A stretch of DNA of 64,000 nt, from assembly GCF_017876755.1 (NCBI RefSeq), contig NZ_JAGIOO010000001.1, positions 5,131,786 to 5,195,785 of the forward strand, given 5' to 3'. The translations under genes were made by a program, and so were the position numbers. Below are positions 33,466 through 42,277 of the stretch, piece after piece. Positions within the stretch are counted from its first letter, which is position 1. Every line of letters starts with the position of its first letter. This DNA comes from Crossiella equi (GTDB taxonomy: Bacteria; Actinomycetota; Actinomycetes; Mycobacteriales; Pseudonocardiaceae). The notes beneath the pieces are model-generated. The model searched no databases and had not been told where the DNA came from. It was given only the letters and a program-made list of their open reading frames with translations.

Positions 33466-34167
33466 TTGCCGAGCAGCACGCCACGGGTGGAGCAGCTCAG
33501 GTCGGTGCTGGCGGTTGAACCGCCACCGCCAACGGTGAGCTGCGCCGATGTCATGCGGGACGGCCGCCGGGCGGTGCGCAGGCGCCGGTTCGGGGTGGCC
33601 GCCGTGGTGCTGGCCGCCGTCACCGTGCTGGGCAGCGGGACGGTGCTGTTGATGCCGGAGCCGCCGGTGCCGGTCGCGAACACCGTCCCGGTACCACCCG
33701 CCCCGACGAAGCCACCGCGTCCGGCCTTGACGATCGCCGACGCCGAGCGGTTCTCGGTGCACTTCTTCAAGACCGGTTGGTTGGGCACCCCGCTGTCGCT
33801 CGCCGGTGACAGCCCCGGCGAGCCGGGGCAGTTCCGGCTGATCGAGGACTACCTGCGGCTCGGCCTGAAGCTGACCGACCAGCAGGGGCACACCGGCCAC
33901 CTGGCGGTCACCATCCGGTACGGCGACGGGCAGGTGCGGTCCTGCGCGCCCGTGGACGGCTGCAAGGTCGAGCAGGTGCCGGAGGGCAGGCAGTACTCCC
34001 TGCCCCGGCGTGACGCCGCGGCCTCGGCACAGCGCGAGCTGCTGCTGGTGACGCCCGAGGGCTTGGAGATCAGCGCGGTGCTCACCGAGGGCCAGTCCTG
34101 GCCGATGCTCACCGGCGCCGACCTGAACCGGCTGGTCACCGGCCTGGCTCAGTCCAGCCAGCGGTAG
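33466..34167 (+). CDS. Membrane-anchored protein of unknown function, TTG start
   Basis: 233 residues. A cytoplasmic N-terminus of about 40 residues ends in RRAVRRRRF, followed by one membrane helix (GVAAVVLAAVTVLGSGTVLLM), a Pro-rich linker and an external domain of about 150 residues with no recognised fold. A near-perfect AAGGAGGT lies five bases before the TTG, which decides the start. The layout (short inside, single helix, outer domain) is like that of sigma-factor partner proteins, and an ECF-like promoter precedes it, but no sigma factor is adjacent. It overlaps the convergent response-regulator gene by 19 bp. Confidence 0.7.
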   Translation: MPSSTPRVEQLRSVLAVEPPPPTVSCADVMRDGRRAVRRRRFGVAAVVLAAVTVLGSGTVLLMPEPPVPVANTVPVPPAPTKPPRPALTIADAERFSVHFFKTGWLGTPLSLAGDSPGEPGQFRLIEDYLRLGLKLTDQQGHTGHLAVTIRYGDGQVRSCAPVDGCKVEQVPEGRQYSLPRRDAAASAQRELLLVTPEGLEISAVLTEGQSWPMLTGADLNRLVTGLAQSSQR

Positions 34168-34814
34168 CGGCGCTCCGGGCGGCCGGTGCTGCCGTAGCGC
34201 AGTCGCACCTCGGCCCGGCCCGCGCCCACGAAGTGCTCCAGGTACCGGCGTGCGCTGACCCGGGACAGGTTGGCCTCGGCCGCCGCCTCGGTCGCGGACA
34301 GGTCGGTCTCGGCGCCGCGCAGCACCTCCTCGACCAGCTTCGCCGTCTCCGGGGTGAGACCCTTGGGCATCACCGGGGCCGAGGTCGGGCGGGCGCCGAA
34401 GACCTGGTCCACCACGGCCTGGTCCACCGCGCCGGTCAGCCGCTGCCGCACCTGCGCGTAGTGCGCGAGCTGGTCGCGCAGCGCCGCGTACTCGAACGGC
34501 TTGATCAGGTAGTGCACCACGCCCCCGCGCACCGCCGCGCGCACCGTGTCCACGTCCCGCGCGGCGGTCACCATGATCACGTCGACGTCCCCGGTCTCGC
34601 CCGCGCGCAGCTCCCGCAGTACGTGCACCCCGTCCGCGTCCGGCAGGTAGACATCCAGCAGCACCAGGTCCGGCCGCAGCTCGCCCGCGAGCCGGATCGC
34701 GTCCGCCGCGGTGTGCGCCACGCCGACCACCTCGAAGCCCGGCGTGCGTGCCACGTAGCCGCTGTGCACCTTGGCCACCATGAAGTCGTCGTCGACCACC
34801 AGCACCCGGATCAC
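34149..34814 (-). CDS. CitB/DcuR-type response regulator
   Basis: 221 residues. The receiver domain (IRVLVVDDDFMVAKVH, acceptor Asp in LLDVYLPDADG, Lys in YLIKPFEY) is followed by a C-terminal helix-turn-helix (SATEAAAEANLSRVSARRYLEHFV). This is the CitB branch, which controls uptake of citrate, C4-dicarboxylates or tricarboxylates. GTG 34814 overlaps the kinase stop (GTGA), so the pair is coupled. It is divergent from the TctCBA transporter genes, which are the likely target. Confidence 0.92.
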   Translation of the reverse strand: MIRVLVVDDDFMVAKVHSGYVARTPGFEVVGVAHTAADAIRLAGELRPDLVLLDVYLPDADGVHVLRELRAGETGDVDVIMVTAARDVDTVRAAVRGGVVHYLIKPFEYAALRDQLAHYAQVRQRLTGAVDQAVVDQVFGARPTSAPVMPKGLTPETAKLVEEVLRGAETDLSATEAAAEANLSRVSARRYLEHFVGAGRAEVRLRYGSTGRPERRYRWLD

Positions 34815-36391
34815 CGCCGCACCTCCGCCGCGCGCGTGCCCAGACGGGCGGTGAACACCGCGCCGCCGTCGTTGCGCACCGAGACCGAGCCGCCCCGGCG
34901 CACGCACACCTGCCTGGTCAGCGCGAGCCCGATGCCGCGCTGCCCGCCCTCGACCGCCACCTTCGTGGTGAAGCCGTGCTGGAAGACCTCCTCGGCCAGC
35001 TCGGGCGCGATGCCCGGCCCCGAGTCGCGCACCCGCACCAGCACCTCCTCCGGCGTCCCGGCGATGAGCACCTCCACCCACTGCCCGGCACCGGAGGGCA
35101 GGGCGTCCAGCGCGTTGTCCACCAGGTTGCCCACCACGGTCACCAGGTCCTGGGACAGCGCGTCGTCCACCCGGTCCAAAGTGGACTCTTCCGAGAGCCG
35201 GATGCCCACGTTCCGCTCGGCGGCCAGGCTCGCCTTCGCGATCAGCAGCGCGGCCACCGCCGGGTCGGCGATGTGCGCGGTGACCGTGCCCAGCCACTCC
35301 TCGTGCGCCCGGCTGGCCCGCGTGACGTAGTTGACCACCTCGTCGTACTCGCCCAGCTCGATCAGCCCGGCGATGGTGTGCAGCTCGTTGCGGAACTCGT
35401 GCGCCTGGGCCCGCAGAGTATCCGTGGTGTGCTTGTTCACGTCCAGTTCCTGTTGCAGCGCAACGAGTTCGGTGCGGTCCCGCATGGTCACCACGGCTCC
35501 GATCGGCACGCCGTGCACCACGATCGGCATCCGGTTCATCACCAGCACCCGGCCGCTGCGCAGCACCACCTGGTTGGCCCCGGTGGCCCGGCCGGTCAGC
35601 ACGTCGCGCAGGCGCTCGTTCACGGCCAGCTCGTCGACCTGCTTGCCGTACTGGTCGTCGGGCAGGTCCAGCAGCTGGCGGGCCGAGGTGTTCATCAGCG
35701 TGATGCGGTGCTGCTGGTCCAGGCCGACCACGCCCTCCTTGATGCCGTGCAGCATGGCCTCGCGGTGCTCGACCAGCCCGGTGATCTCGTACGGCTCCAG
35801 GCCCAGCGTCTGCCGCTTGACCCACCAGGCGGCCAGCAGCGAGCCGAGCACCCCGACGCCGGTGCCCAGGCCGAGGTGCACGATCAGGTCACCGGGGGAG
35901 CTGATCAGCGAGTCCCACAGCCCCGGCTCCTCCTGGCTGGCCGCGACGATGCCGATCACCCGGCCGCCGGGGTCGGAGAACACCGGCACCAGCGCGACCA
36001 CCTCGTCGCCGAGCACACCGTCCCAGGACCGGCCCTTGGCCACGGTGGACGTGCCCACGTCGAGCCGGGTGTTCTCCTTGCGCGGGTCGGTGGCGCTGAG
36101 GATGCGCAGGTCGGGCAGGGCGATGATGACCGAGCTGGCGCCCGCCTGCGACCGGGAGCCCTCCGCGAAGATCTTGAGCTGGTAGTAGCGGAGCGGGTCG
36201 GCCAGGGCCGCGCGCACGCCGTCGGTGGCGGCCACGTTCTCCGCGAGCGAGAGCATCCGGCGGCCCTCCTCGTTGCGGAAGCTCTGCCGGGACTGGCTCA
36301 GCGAGAGCGTGGTCACGGCGCCGAGCAGGGCCAGCACGATCAGGAACTGGAGCACGAACAGCTGACGGGCCAGCGAGCCCCGAACGCCCAT
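34811..36391 (-). CDS. CitA/DcuS-type sensor histidine kinase
   Basis: 526 residues. Two membrane helices (near residues 10-32 and 165-190) flank an extracytoplasmic PAS-like sensor domain. A cytoplasmic PAS domain (MLHGIKEGVVGLDQQHRITLMN in outline), the phospho-acceptor His in AHEFRNELH and an HATPase_c domain (GNLVDNALDAL, DSGPGI, GQRGIGLAL) follow. This is the citrate/dicarboxylate sensor family. ATG 36391 has GGAGG upstream; a GTG three codons earlier is possible. It is transcribed away from tctC across a 132-bp control region and co-transcribed with its response regulator. Confidence 0.92.
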   Translation of the reverse strand: MGVRGSLARQLFVLQFLIVLALLGAVTTLSLSQSRQSFRNEEGRRMLSLAENVAATDGVRAALADPLRYYQLKIFAEGSRSQAGASSVIIALPDLRILSATDPRKENTRLDVGTSTVAKGRSWDGVLGDEVVALVPVFSDPGGRVIGIVAASQEEPGLWDSLISSPGDLIVHLGLGTGVGVLGSLLAAWWVKRQTLGLEPYEITGLVEHREAMLHGIKEGVVGLDQQHRITLMNTSARQLLDLPDDQYGKQVDELAVNERLRDVLTGRATGANQVVLRSGRVLVMNRMPIVVHGVPIGAVVTMRDRTELVALQQELDVNKHTTDTLRAQAHEFRNELHTIAGLIELGEYDEVVNYVTRASRAHEEWLGTVTAHIADPAVAALLIAKASLAAERNVGIRLSEESTLDRVDDALSQDLVTVVGNLVDNALDALPSGAGQWVEVLIAGTPEEVLVRVRDSGPGIAPELAEEVFQHGFTTKVAVEGGQRGIGLALTRQVCVRRGGSVSVRNDGGAVFTARLGTRAAEVRR

Positions 36392-36523
36392 CCGCAGCAC
36401 CTCCTCGTGCCTCGATCGCGTGAACACAACGACCACAACGACCGCTGCGGACGCAAGAACACGGATCGCAGCGTATGCCAGGACCATTGCGTTGCTCACC
36501 TGCGACGGAGGAGGCGGAGACGG

Positions 36524-37510
36524 ATGCGCGTCCGCAACTGGCTGGCGGTGCTGGCCGCGGTGGCCGCCACCCTGGTGGTGCCACCCCTGTTCACCTCGGG
36601 CGCGACCGGGGACACCAGTGGCCCGGTCCGCGGGCTGCGGATCCTGGTGCCGAACTCGCCGGGCGGCGGGTACGACGTCACCGCGCGCACCGCGGCCAAG
36701 GCCATGGACGAGGCCGAGCTGACCCGCAACGTCGAGGTGTTCAACCTGCCTGGCGCGGGTGGCACGGTCGGCCTCGGGCGCACGGTCGCCGAACAGGGCA
36801 ACCAGCGGCTGGTCATGTCCATGGGGCTGGGCGTGGTGGGCAGCGTGTTCACCAACAAGTCGCCGAACAACCTGGGCGAGACCACACCGATCGCCAAGCT
36901 CACCGAGGAGACCGACATCGTCGTGGTGGCGAAGAACTCGCCGTACCGCACGATCGGGGAGCTGATCAACGCCTGGAAGGCCGACCCGGGCCACGTCACC
37001 GTGGGCGGCGGCTCCTCCCCGGGCGGCCCGGACCACCTGGCCCCGATGCTGATGGCCAAGGCCGTCGGCCTCACGCCCAAGCGGGTCAACTACATCTCCT
37101 ACGACGGCGGCGGCGAGCTGCTGGCCTCGGTGCTGGGCGGCAAGGTCGCCTTCGGCGTCTCCGGGCTCGGCGAGTACGCCGACCAGATCAAGGCGGGTGA
37201 GCTGCGGGTGCTCGCGGTGACCGGCCGCGAGCGGGTCAAGGACGTCGACGCGCCCACCCTCAGCGAGGCGGGCGTGCCGGTGACCTTCACCAACTGGCGC
37301 GGCATCGTCGCCCCGCCCGGTCTGACCGACGCGGAGAAGCAGCGCCTGGTCGAGTTGTTCCAGAAGCTGCGCAACTCCACGCAGTGGCAGGAGGCGGTGG
37401 CCCGCAACGGCTGGACCGACGCCTTCGCCCCGGGTGAGCAGTTCGGGACCTTCCTGGCTGAGGAGAGCAAGCGCGTGGCCGACGTGCTGAAGGAGCTGGG
37501 ACTCGCATGA
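36524..37510 (+). CDS. tctC: Tripartite tricarboxylate transporter substrate-binding protein TctC
   Basis: 328 residues with an N-terminal signal (LAVLAAVAATLVVPPLF). The Bug/TctC fold shows ILVPNSPGGGYDVTAR for the first ligand loop and GGGSSPGGPDHLAP for the second. It captures a carboxylated substrate outside the membrane and delivers it to TctAB; citrate is typical but not proven. There is no lipobox Cys, so anchoring may be by the uncleaved signal helix. It overlaps tctB by ATGA, and the divergent CitA-type kinase suggests substrate induction. Confidence 0.92.
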   Translation: MRVRNWLAVLAAVAATLVVPPLFTSGATGDTSGPVRGLRILVPNSPGGGYDVTARTAAKAMDEAELTRNVEVFNLPGAGGTVGLGRTVAEQGNQRLVMSMGLGVVGSVFTNKSPNNLGETTPIAKLTEETDIVVVAKNSPYRTIGELINAWKADPGHVTVGGGSSPGGPDHLAPMLMAKAVGLTPKRVNYISYDGGGELLASVLGGKVAFGVSGLGEYADQIKAGELRVLAVTGRERVKDVDAPTLSEAGVPVTFTNWRGIVAPPGLTDAEKQRLVELFQKLRNSTQWQEAVARNGWTDAFAPGEQFGTFLAEESKRVADVLKELGLA

Positions 37511-38028
37511 GTGACGTGACGACGCGCAAGCCGGTGGCGGCCTGGCTCAAGGAGCGCTCCGAGCTGGGCATCTGCGTACTGCTGCTCGCACTGGGCGTGC
37601 TGGTGGTGCTGGACGCGATCCGCATCCCGACCGACTTCGCCCAGCGCGGCCCGGTCGGCCCGGAGCTGGTGCCCTACCTGGTCGGCGGCGCGCTGATCGT
37701 GGTCGCGGCGTTCCTGGCCCTGGACGTGCTGCGGGGCGGCAAGGGCGAGGCCGAGGCCGGTGAGGACGTCGACCTGGACACGCCTGCGGACTGGCGGATC
37801 GTGCTCCAGCTCGCGGCGGCCTTCCTGGCCAACGTGGTGCTCATCGACCTGGTCGGCTTCCCGCTGTCCGGCATGGTCCTCTTCTGGGGCGCGGCCTACG
37901 CGCTCGGCAGCCGGAACTTCGTGCGCGACCCACTGGTCGCGGCCGGTCTGTCCATCGTGACCTACCTGGTGTTCAACACCCTGCTCGGCGTGCCACTGCC
38001 GGGCGGGCCGCTGACTGGGGTGCTGTGA
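37507..38028 (+). CDS. tctB: Tripartite tricarboxylate transporter small membrane subunit TctB
   Basis: 173 residues with four predicted membrane helices. It occupies the TctB position between tctC and tctA, and its segment RGPVGPELVPYLVGGALIV is typical of the poorly conserved TctB family. An acidic cytoplasmic loop (GEAEAGEDVDLDTP) lies between helices 2 and 3. It overlaps tctC by four bases, and tctA begins one base after its stop. Confidence 0.9.
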   Translation: MSDVTTRKPVAAWLKERSELGICVLLLALGVLVVLDAIRIPTDFAQRGPVGPELVPYLVGGALIVVAAFLALDVLRGGKGEAEAGEDVDLDTPADWRIVLQLAAAFLANVVLIDLVGFPLSGMVLFWGAAYALGSRNFVRDPLVAAGLSIVTYLVFNTLLGVPLPGGPLTGVL

Positions 38029-38029
38029 G

Positions 38030-39568
38030 ATGGACGCGTTCGCTCACCTGATCGAGGGGTTCGGCACCGCGCTGACCCCGATGAACCTGCTCTACGCGGT
38101 GATCGGCGTGCTGCTCGGCACCGCCATCGGCGTGCTGCCCGGCATCGGCCCGGCCATGGCGGTCGCGCTGCTGCTGCCGGTGACCTACGGCCTGGACCCG
38201 ACCGGCGCGTTCATCATGTTCGCCGGCATCTACTACGGCGGCATGTACGGCGGCTCCACCACTTCCATCCTGCTCAACACCCCGGGTGAGACGGCGGCGG
38301 TGGTCACCGCCATCGAGGGCAACCCGATGGCGCGCAACGGACGGGGCTCGCAGGCCCTGGCCGCCGCCGCGATCGGGCACTTCGTCGGCGGCATCGTCGG
38401 CACCCTGCTGCTCGTGCTGCTCGCGCCCCTGGTGGCCAGCCTGGCCGTGGACATCGGTGCCCCGGACTACTTCGCGGTCATGGTGCTGGCGTTCATCGCG
38501 GTCACCTCGATCCTGGGCAAGTCCCGCGTGCGCGGCTTCGCCTCGCTGCTCATCGGCCTGTCCATCGGCCTGATCGGCCTGGACCAGCTCACCGGCCAGC
38601 AGCGCCTGACCTTCGGCATCCTGCACCTCAACGACGGCATCGACGTGGTGATCGTGGCGGTCGGCCTGTTCGCCATCGGCGAGTCGCTGTGGGTGGCCGC
38701 GCACCTGCGCAGCAAGCCCGCCGTGCCGATCCCGGTGGGCCGCCCGTGGCTGGGCAAGGAGGACGTGAAGCGCTCCTGGAAGCCGTGGCTGCGCGGGCCG
38801 TTCATCGGCTTCCCGTTCGGCGCGATCCCGGCCGGTGGCGCGGAGATCCCGACCTTCCTGTCGTACGCGGCGGAGAAGCGGCTGTCCAAGAACAAGTCGG
38901 ACTGGGGCGGCAGGGGCGCGATCGAGGGCGTGGCCGGTCCGGAGGCCACCGCGAGCGCCTCGGCGGCGGGCACGCTGACCTCGATGCTCACGCTCGGCCT
39001 GCCCACCACGGCCACCGCCGCGGTCATGCTCGCCGCGTTCCAGCAGTACGGCATCCAGCCCGGTCCGCTGCTGTTCCAGCGGGAGAGCGGCCTGGTCTGG
39101 GCGCTGATCGCCAGCCTGTTCATCGGCAGCGTGCTGCTGCTGGTGCTGAACCTGCCGTTGGCCCCGGTCTGGGTGAAGCTGCTGCGGCTGCCCCGGCCGT
39201 ACCTGTACGCGGGCATCCTGTTCTTCGCCAGCGTCGGCGCCTACGCGGTCAGCGGCAACGTCATCGACCTGGTGGTGCTGTTCTTCATCGGCCTGCTCGG
39301 CTTCGCCATGCGGCGCTACGGCCTGCCGGTGCTGCCCGCCGTGCTCGGCGTCATCCTCGGCCCGGCCGCCGAGCTCCAGATGCGCCGGGCGCTCCAGCTC
39401 AGCGACGGGGACGTCACCGGCCTGGTGAACACCCCGTTCTCGATCATCGTGTACTTGATCATCGCCGCGATCCTGTTCGCACCGCTGGTGGGCGCGCTGG
39501 TGGGCAAGCGCCGCTCGTCCTCCCACGACCAGCGGGAACAGTCCGATCGCGAGAAGGTCGGTGTCTGA
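38030..39568 (+). CDS. tctA: Tripartite tricarboxylate transporter large membrane subunit TctA
   Basis: 512 residues with about twelve membrane helices. Family signatures are [18 protein letters not shown] near residue 65, [21 protein letters not shown], and [24 protein letters not shown]. It forms the channel for ion-driven uptake together with TctB and TctC. It is the last gene of the tctCBA run and is followed by a strong terminator. Confidence 0.95.
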   Translation: MDAFAHLIEGFGTALTPMNLLYAVIGVLLGTAIGVLPGIGPAMAVALLLPVTYGLDPTGAFIMFAGIYYGGMYGGSTTSILLNTPGETAAVVTAIEGNPMARNGRGSQALAAAAIGHFVGGIVGTLLLVLLAPLVASLAVDIGAPDYFAVMVLAFIAVTSILGKSRVRGFASLLIGLSIGLIGLDQLTGQQRLTFGILHLNDGIDVVIVAVGLFAIGESLWVAAHLRSKPAVPIPVGRPWLGKEDVKRSWKPWLRGPFIGFPFGAIPAGGAEIPTFLSYAAEKRLSKNKSDWGGRGAIEGVAGPEATASASAAGTLTSMLTLGLPTTATAAVMLAAFQQYGIQPGPLLFQRESGLVWALIASLFIGSVLLLVLNLPLAPVWVKLLRLPRPYLYAGILFFASVGAYAVSGNVIDLVVLFFIGLLGFAMRRYGLPVLPAVLGVILGPAAELQMRRALQLSDGDVTGLVNTPFSIIVYLIIAAILFAPLVGALVGKRRSSSHDQREQSDREKVGV

Positions 39569-39588
39569 GTCCCGAACAGACCCGGCCA

Positions 39589-39640
39589 AGGCCCGGCCCG
39601 TCCCCACCCCCCTGGGACGGGCCGGGCCTCTGTCTTTTTC
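39589..39640 (+). terminator. Rho-independent terminator after tctA
   Basis: A perfect 16-bp stem, 39589-39604 with 39614-39629, a 9-nt loop and a following CTTTTTC tract. It is the clearest intrinsic terminator in the window. Confidence 0.92.
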
Positions 39641-39650
39641 GGACACCGGG

Positions 39651-39679
39651 GCAACCCGCGGCCCGGGGCACCTCGTAAC
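39651..39679 (+). promoter_or_regulatory. SigE-type promoter before the sigma-factor gene
   Basis: GCAACC (39651-39656), a 17-bp spacer and CGTAAC (39674-39679) match the ECF pattern with a CAACC -35 and a CGT -10. Transcription would start near 39686, leaving a short leader with GGGAGGAGG. This would be positive autoregulation by the encoded sigma factor. Confidence 0.5.
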
Positions 39680-39706
39680 CAGGGGTAGACCGGGAGGAGG
39701 TCCCAC

Positions 39707-40207
39707 GTGGCGGACCGCACCACGGACTTCGTCGAGTACGTCCGCGCCCGCGGACCGGCGCTGCGCCGCACGGCGTTCTTGCTGTGCGGCGACTGGCACC
39801 GCGCCGAGGACCTGACGCAGACCGCGCTGATCAAGCTCTACAAGGCCTGGCGCCGCGTGGAGCTCTCCGGCGCGGTGGACGCCTACGCACGGCAGATCCT
39901 CGTGCGCACGGCCATCGACGAGTCGCGCCTGTTCTTCTGGCGCCGCGAGAAGGTCACCGCCGAACTGCCGGACCTGCCCGCCCTGGAGAACGGCACCGAC
40001 GCCGCCCTGGACGTGCGGCGGGCCCTGGCCGCCCTGCCCAAGCGGCAGCGCGCGGTGGTGGTGCTGCGCTACTGGGAGGACCTCTCGGTGCAGGAGGTGG
40101 CCGGCCTCCTCGGGTGCTCCGAGGGGACCGTCAAGAGCCAGGCCGCCAAGGGGCTGGCGACGCTCCGCACGTCGTTGTCCGGCGAGCTGCTGGAGGCAGG
40201 GCGATGA
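39707..40207 (+). CDS. SigE-family ECF RNA polymerase sigma factor
   Basis: 166 residues. Region 2 has AEDLTQTALIKLYKAW, and region 4 has LPKRQRAVVVLRYWEDLSVQEVAGLLGCSEGTVKSQ in outline, its helix-turn-helix contacting the -35 element. The short size and the YVRARGPALRRTAFLLCGD opening place it in the actinobacterial SigE family. GTG 39707 follows GGGAGGAGG. It overlaps the membrane partner gene by ATGA. Confidence 0.93.
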   Translation: MADRTTDFVEYVRARGPALRRTAFLLCGDWHRAEDLTQTALIKLYKAWRRVELSGAVDAYARQILVRTAIDESRLFFWRREKVTAELPDLPALENGTDAALDVRRALAALPKRQRAVVVLRYWEDLSVQEVAGLLGCSEGTVKSQAAKGLATLRTSLSGELLEAGR

Positions 40208-40707
40208 GCCACCACGACGAGCTGCCCGAACTGGAATCCGCCGAGGTCCGCGAGCTGCTGACCCGTGCGCTGGGAGAGGAACCCTCGATGACCACTCGAC
40301 CTGAGACCGTGCTGTCCACCGCCCGCAAGGCGGTGCTGCGCGGCCGCGTGCTGCTGACCACCGGGGTGGCGGCGGCCGTGCTGACCGTGGGCTTCGGGGC
40401 CACCGCGCTGGCCGGTGGCTTCGGCACCGACGTGCAGCCCGCGGGGGTCACCACCACGGTGTCGCCGACCGAGACCACGTCCCCGCCGCCGGTGTCGGCG
40501 ACCACGATCAAGCCCTCGCCGACCACGTCGCGGCCGCCGACCAGCACCGCGACCACGAGCCCGACGACCACCAGCCCGGGGGTGGGCAGCACCAAGCCGA
40601 CCACCACGAAGCCGCCGGTGACCACCACGGAGGCCACTTCGCCAGGTACGACCCGGCTGACCGCCACCCACACCGCGCCCCCGGCCTCCACCAGCGTGGC
40701 CCGCTGA
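40204..40707 (+). CDS. Putative membrane partner/anti-sigma protein with Thr/Pro-rich outer region
   Basis: 167 residues. A cytoplasmic segment of about 45 residues (LPELESAEVRELLTRALGEEP) is followed by one membrane helix (VLLTTGVAAAVLTVGFGATALAGG) and an outer region of about 95 residues made almost only of Thr, Pro and Ser, which is probably glycosylated or wall-spanning. Coupling by ATGA to the sigma factor makes it the likely regulator of that factor, but no zinc-binding HxxxCxxC anti-sigma motif is present. Function is therefore inferred from position and topology. Confidence 0.7.
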   Translation: MSHHDELPELESAEVRELLTRALGEEPSMTTRPETVLSTARKAVLRGRVLLTTGVAAAVLTVGFGATALAGGFGTDVQPAGVTTTVSPTETTSPPPVSATTIKPSPTTSRPPTSTATTSPTTTSPGVGSTKPTTTKPPVTTTEATSPGTTRLTATHTAPPASTSVAR

Positions 40708-40747
40708 CCAGCGCGGACGTTCTTCCGCCCAGGGTGGGGCGGTCCGT

Positions 40748-40779
40748 GGCCCCGGTGTGCTGGGCGGCACACCGGGGCC
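40748..40779. terminator. Bidirectional hairpin between sigma partner gene and iolA
   Basis: GGCCCCGGTGTGC (40748-40760) pairs perfectly with GCACACCGGGGCC (40767-40779) around a 6-nt loop, between two convergent genes. There is no T-tract. Confidence 0.7.
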
Positions 40780-40785
40780 CAGCTC

Positions 40786-42276
40786 TCAGCCGTGGGTCGG
40801 GAAGCCCAGGTCGATGCCAGACTCCCTCGGCCAGCGCGCGGTGACCGCCTTGAGCCGGGTGTAGAACTTCACGCCGTCCGCGCCGTGCACGTGCGTGTCG
40901 CCGAACAGCGAGTCCTTCCAGCCGCCGAAGCTGTAGTAGGCCATCGGCACTGGGATGGGCACGTTGATGCCGACCATGCCCACCTGCACGCGCCGCTGGT
41001 ACTCCCGCGCGGCCATGCCGTCGGCGGTGAACACGGCGGTGCCGTTGCCATACGGGTTGGCGTTGACCAGCTCCACCGCCGCCTCGAACGAGGGCACCCG
41101 GACCACGCACAGCACCGGGCCGAAGATCTCGTCGGTGTACACGGTCATCTCCGGGGTGACCCGGTCGAACAGCGTGGGGGCCAGCCAGAACCCGTCGCCG
41201 CCGCCCTCGGGCGCGTACCCGCGGCCGTCCACGACCAGCTCGGCGCCCTGCTCGACCCCGGCGTCCACATAGGACCGCACGCGGTCGCGGTGCACGCCGG
41301 TGACCAGCGGGCCCATCTGCGAACGCGGGTCGGTGCCCGGCCCGGTGACCAGCCCGGCCATCCGCTCGGCGATCTTGGGCACCAGCCGGTCCGCGACGTC
41401 GCCGACCGCGACCAGCACCGAGATCGCCATGCACCGCTCGCCCGCCGAGCCGAAGCCCGCGTTCACCGCGGCGTCCGCGGCCACGTCCAGGTCCGCGTCC
41501 GGCAGCACCACCATGTGGTTCTTCGCCCCGCCCAGGGCCTGCACGCGCTTGCCGCTGGCGGTGCCGCGCGAGTAGACGTGCTGGGCGATCGGGGTGGAGC
41601 CGACGAAGGACACCGCGTTGACGTCCTTGTGGTCCAGCAGCGCGTTCACCGCGGTGGCATCGCCCTGGAGCACGTTCAGCACGCCGTCGGGGAGCCCGGC
41701 CTGGCTGAACAGCTCCGCCAGCCGCACCGCGGCCGAGGGGTCGCGTTCGGACGGCTTGAGCACGAAGGCGTTCCCGCAGGCCACGGCCACCGGGAACATC
41801 CACATCGGCACCATCACCGGGAAGTTGAACGGCGTGATGCCCGCGACCACCCCCAGCGGGTGCCGCACCGAGTAGGCGTCCACACCCCGGGAGACCTGCT
41901 CGGAGTGCTCGCCCTTGAGCAGGTGCGGGATGCCGCACGCGAACTCCACGACCTCCAGGCCGCGCTGCACCTCGCCCGCCGCGTCGGAGAGCACCTTGCC
42001 GTGCTCGGCGGTGATCAGGGCGGCCAGCTCGTCGCGGTGGGCGTTGACCAGCTCGCGGAAGGCGAAGAGCACACGCGAGCGGGTGGCCAGCGAGGACTCG
42101 CCCCACTGCTGCGCGGCCTTGACCGCCGAGGCCACCGCGTTGTCCACATCGGACTGCTCGGCGAGCACCACCTCGCGCGCCACCGCACCGGTGGCCGGGT
42201 CGAATACCTCGCCGCGACGTGTCGAGACCCCTTCGGTGCGGGTGCCGTCGATCCAGTGCGGGACGAGCTGGGACAT
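40786..42276 (-). CDS. iolA: CoA-acylating (methyl)malonate-semialdehyde dehydrogenase
   Basis: 496 residues. The aldehyde dehydrogenase fold has [10 protein letters not shown], catalytic Cys in [10 protein letters not shown], and the CoA-dependent MmsA-branch start [11 protein letters not shown]. It converts malonate semialdehyde (inositol route) or methylmalonate semialdehyde (valine route) to acetyl- or propionyl-CoA. Because it lies one base behind the lacI gene and opposite a full iol operon, the inositol role (IolA) is favoured; on its own MmsA would be equally valid. Confidence 0.92.
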   Translation of the reverse strand: MSQLVPHWIDGTRTEGVSTRRGEVFDPATGAVAREVVLAEQSDVDNAVASAVKAAQQWGESSLATRSRVLFAFRELVNAHRDELAALITAEHGKVLSDAAGEVQRGLEVVEFACGIPHLLKGEHSEQVSRGVDAYSVRHPLGVVAGITPFNFPVMVPMWMFPVAVACGNAFVLKPSERDPSAAVRLAELFSQAGLPDGVLNVLQGDATAVNALLDHKDVNAVSFVGSTPIAQHVYSRGTASGKRVQALGGAKNHMVVLPDADLDVAADAAVNAGFGSAGERCMAISVLVAVGDVADRLVPKIAERMAGLVTGPGTDPRSQMGPLVTGVHRDRVRSYVDAGVEQGAELVVDGRGYAPEGGGDGFWLAPTLFDRVTPEMTVYTDEIFGPVLCVVRVPSFEAAVELVNANPYGNGTAVFTADGMAAREYQRRVQVGMVGINVPIPVPMAYYSFGGWKDSLFGDTHVHGADGVKFYTRLKAVTARWPRESGIDLGFPTHG

Positions 42277-42277
42277 C

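Noticed and set aside
37973-39799. Long minus-strand frame opposite tctA
   Set aside because: His/Gln/Arg-rich antisense shadow; tctA on the plus strand has all family signatures.
40786-42276. Assigning the dehydrogenase to valine degradation
   Set aside because: MmsA and IolA cannot be told apart by motif, but no other valine-pathway gene is present and it shares a control region with the iol operon.
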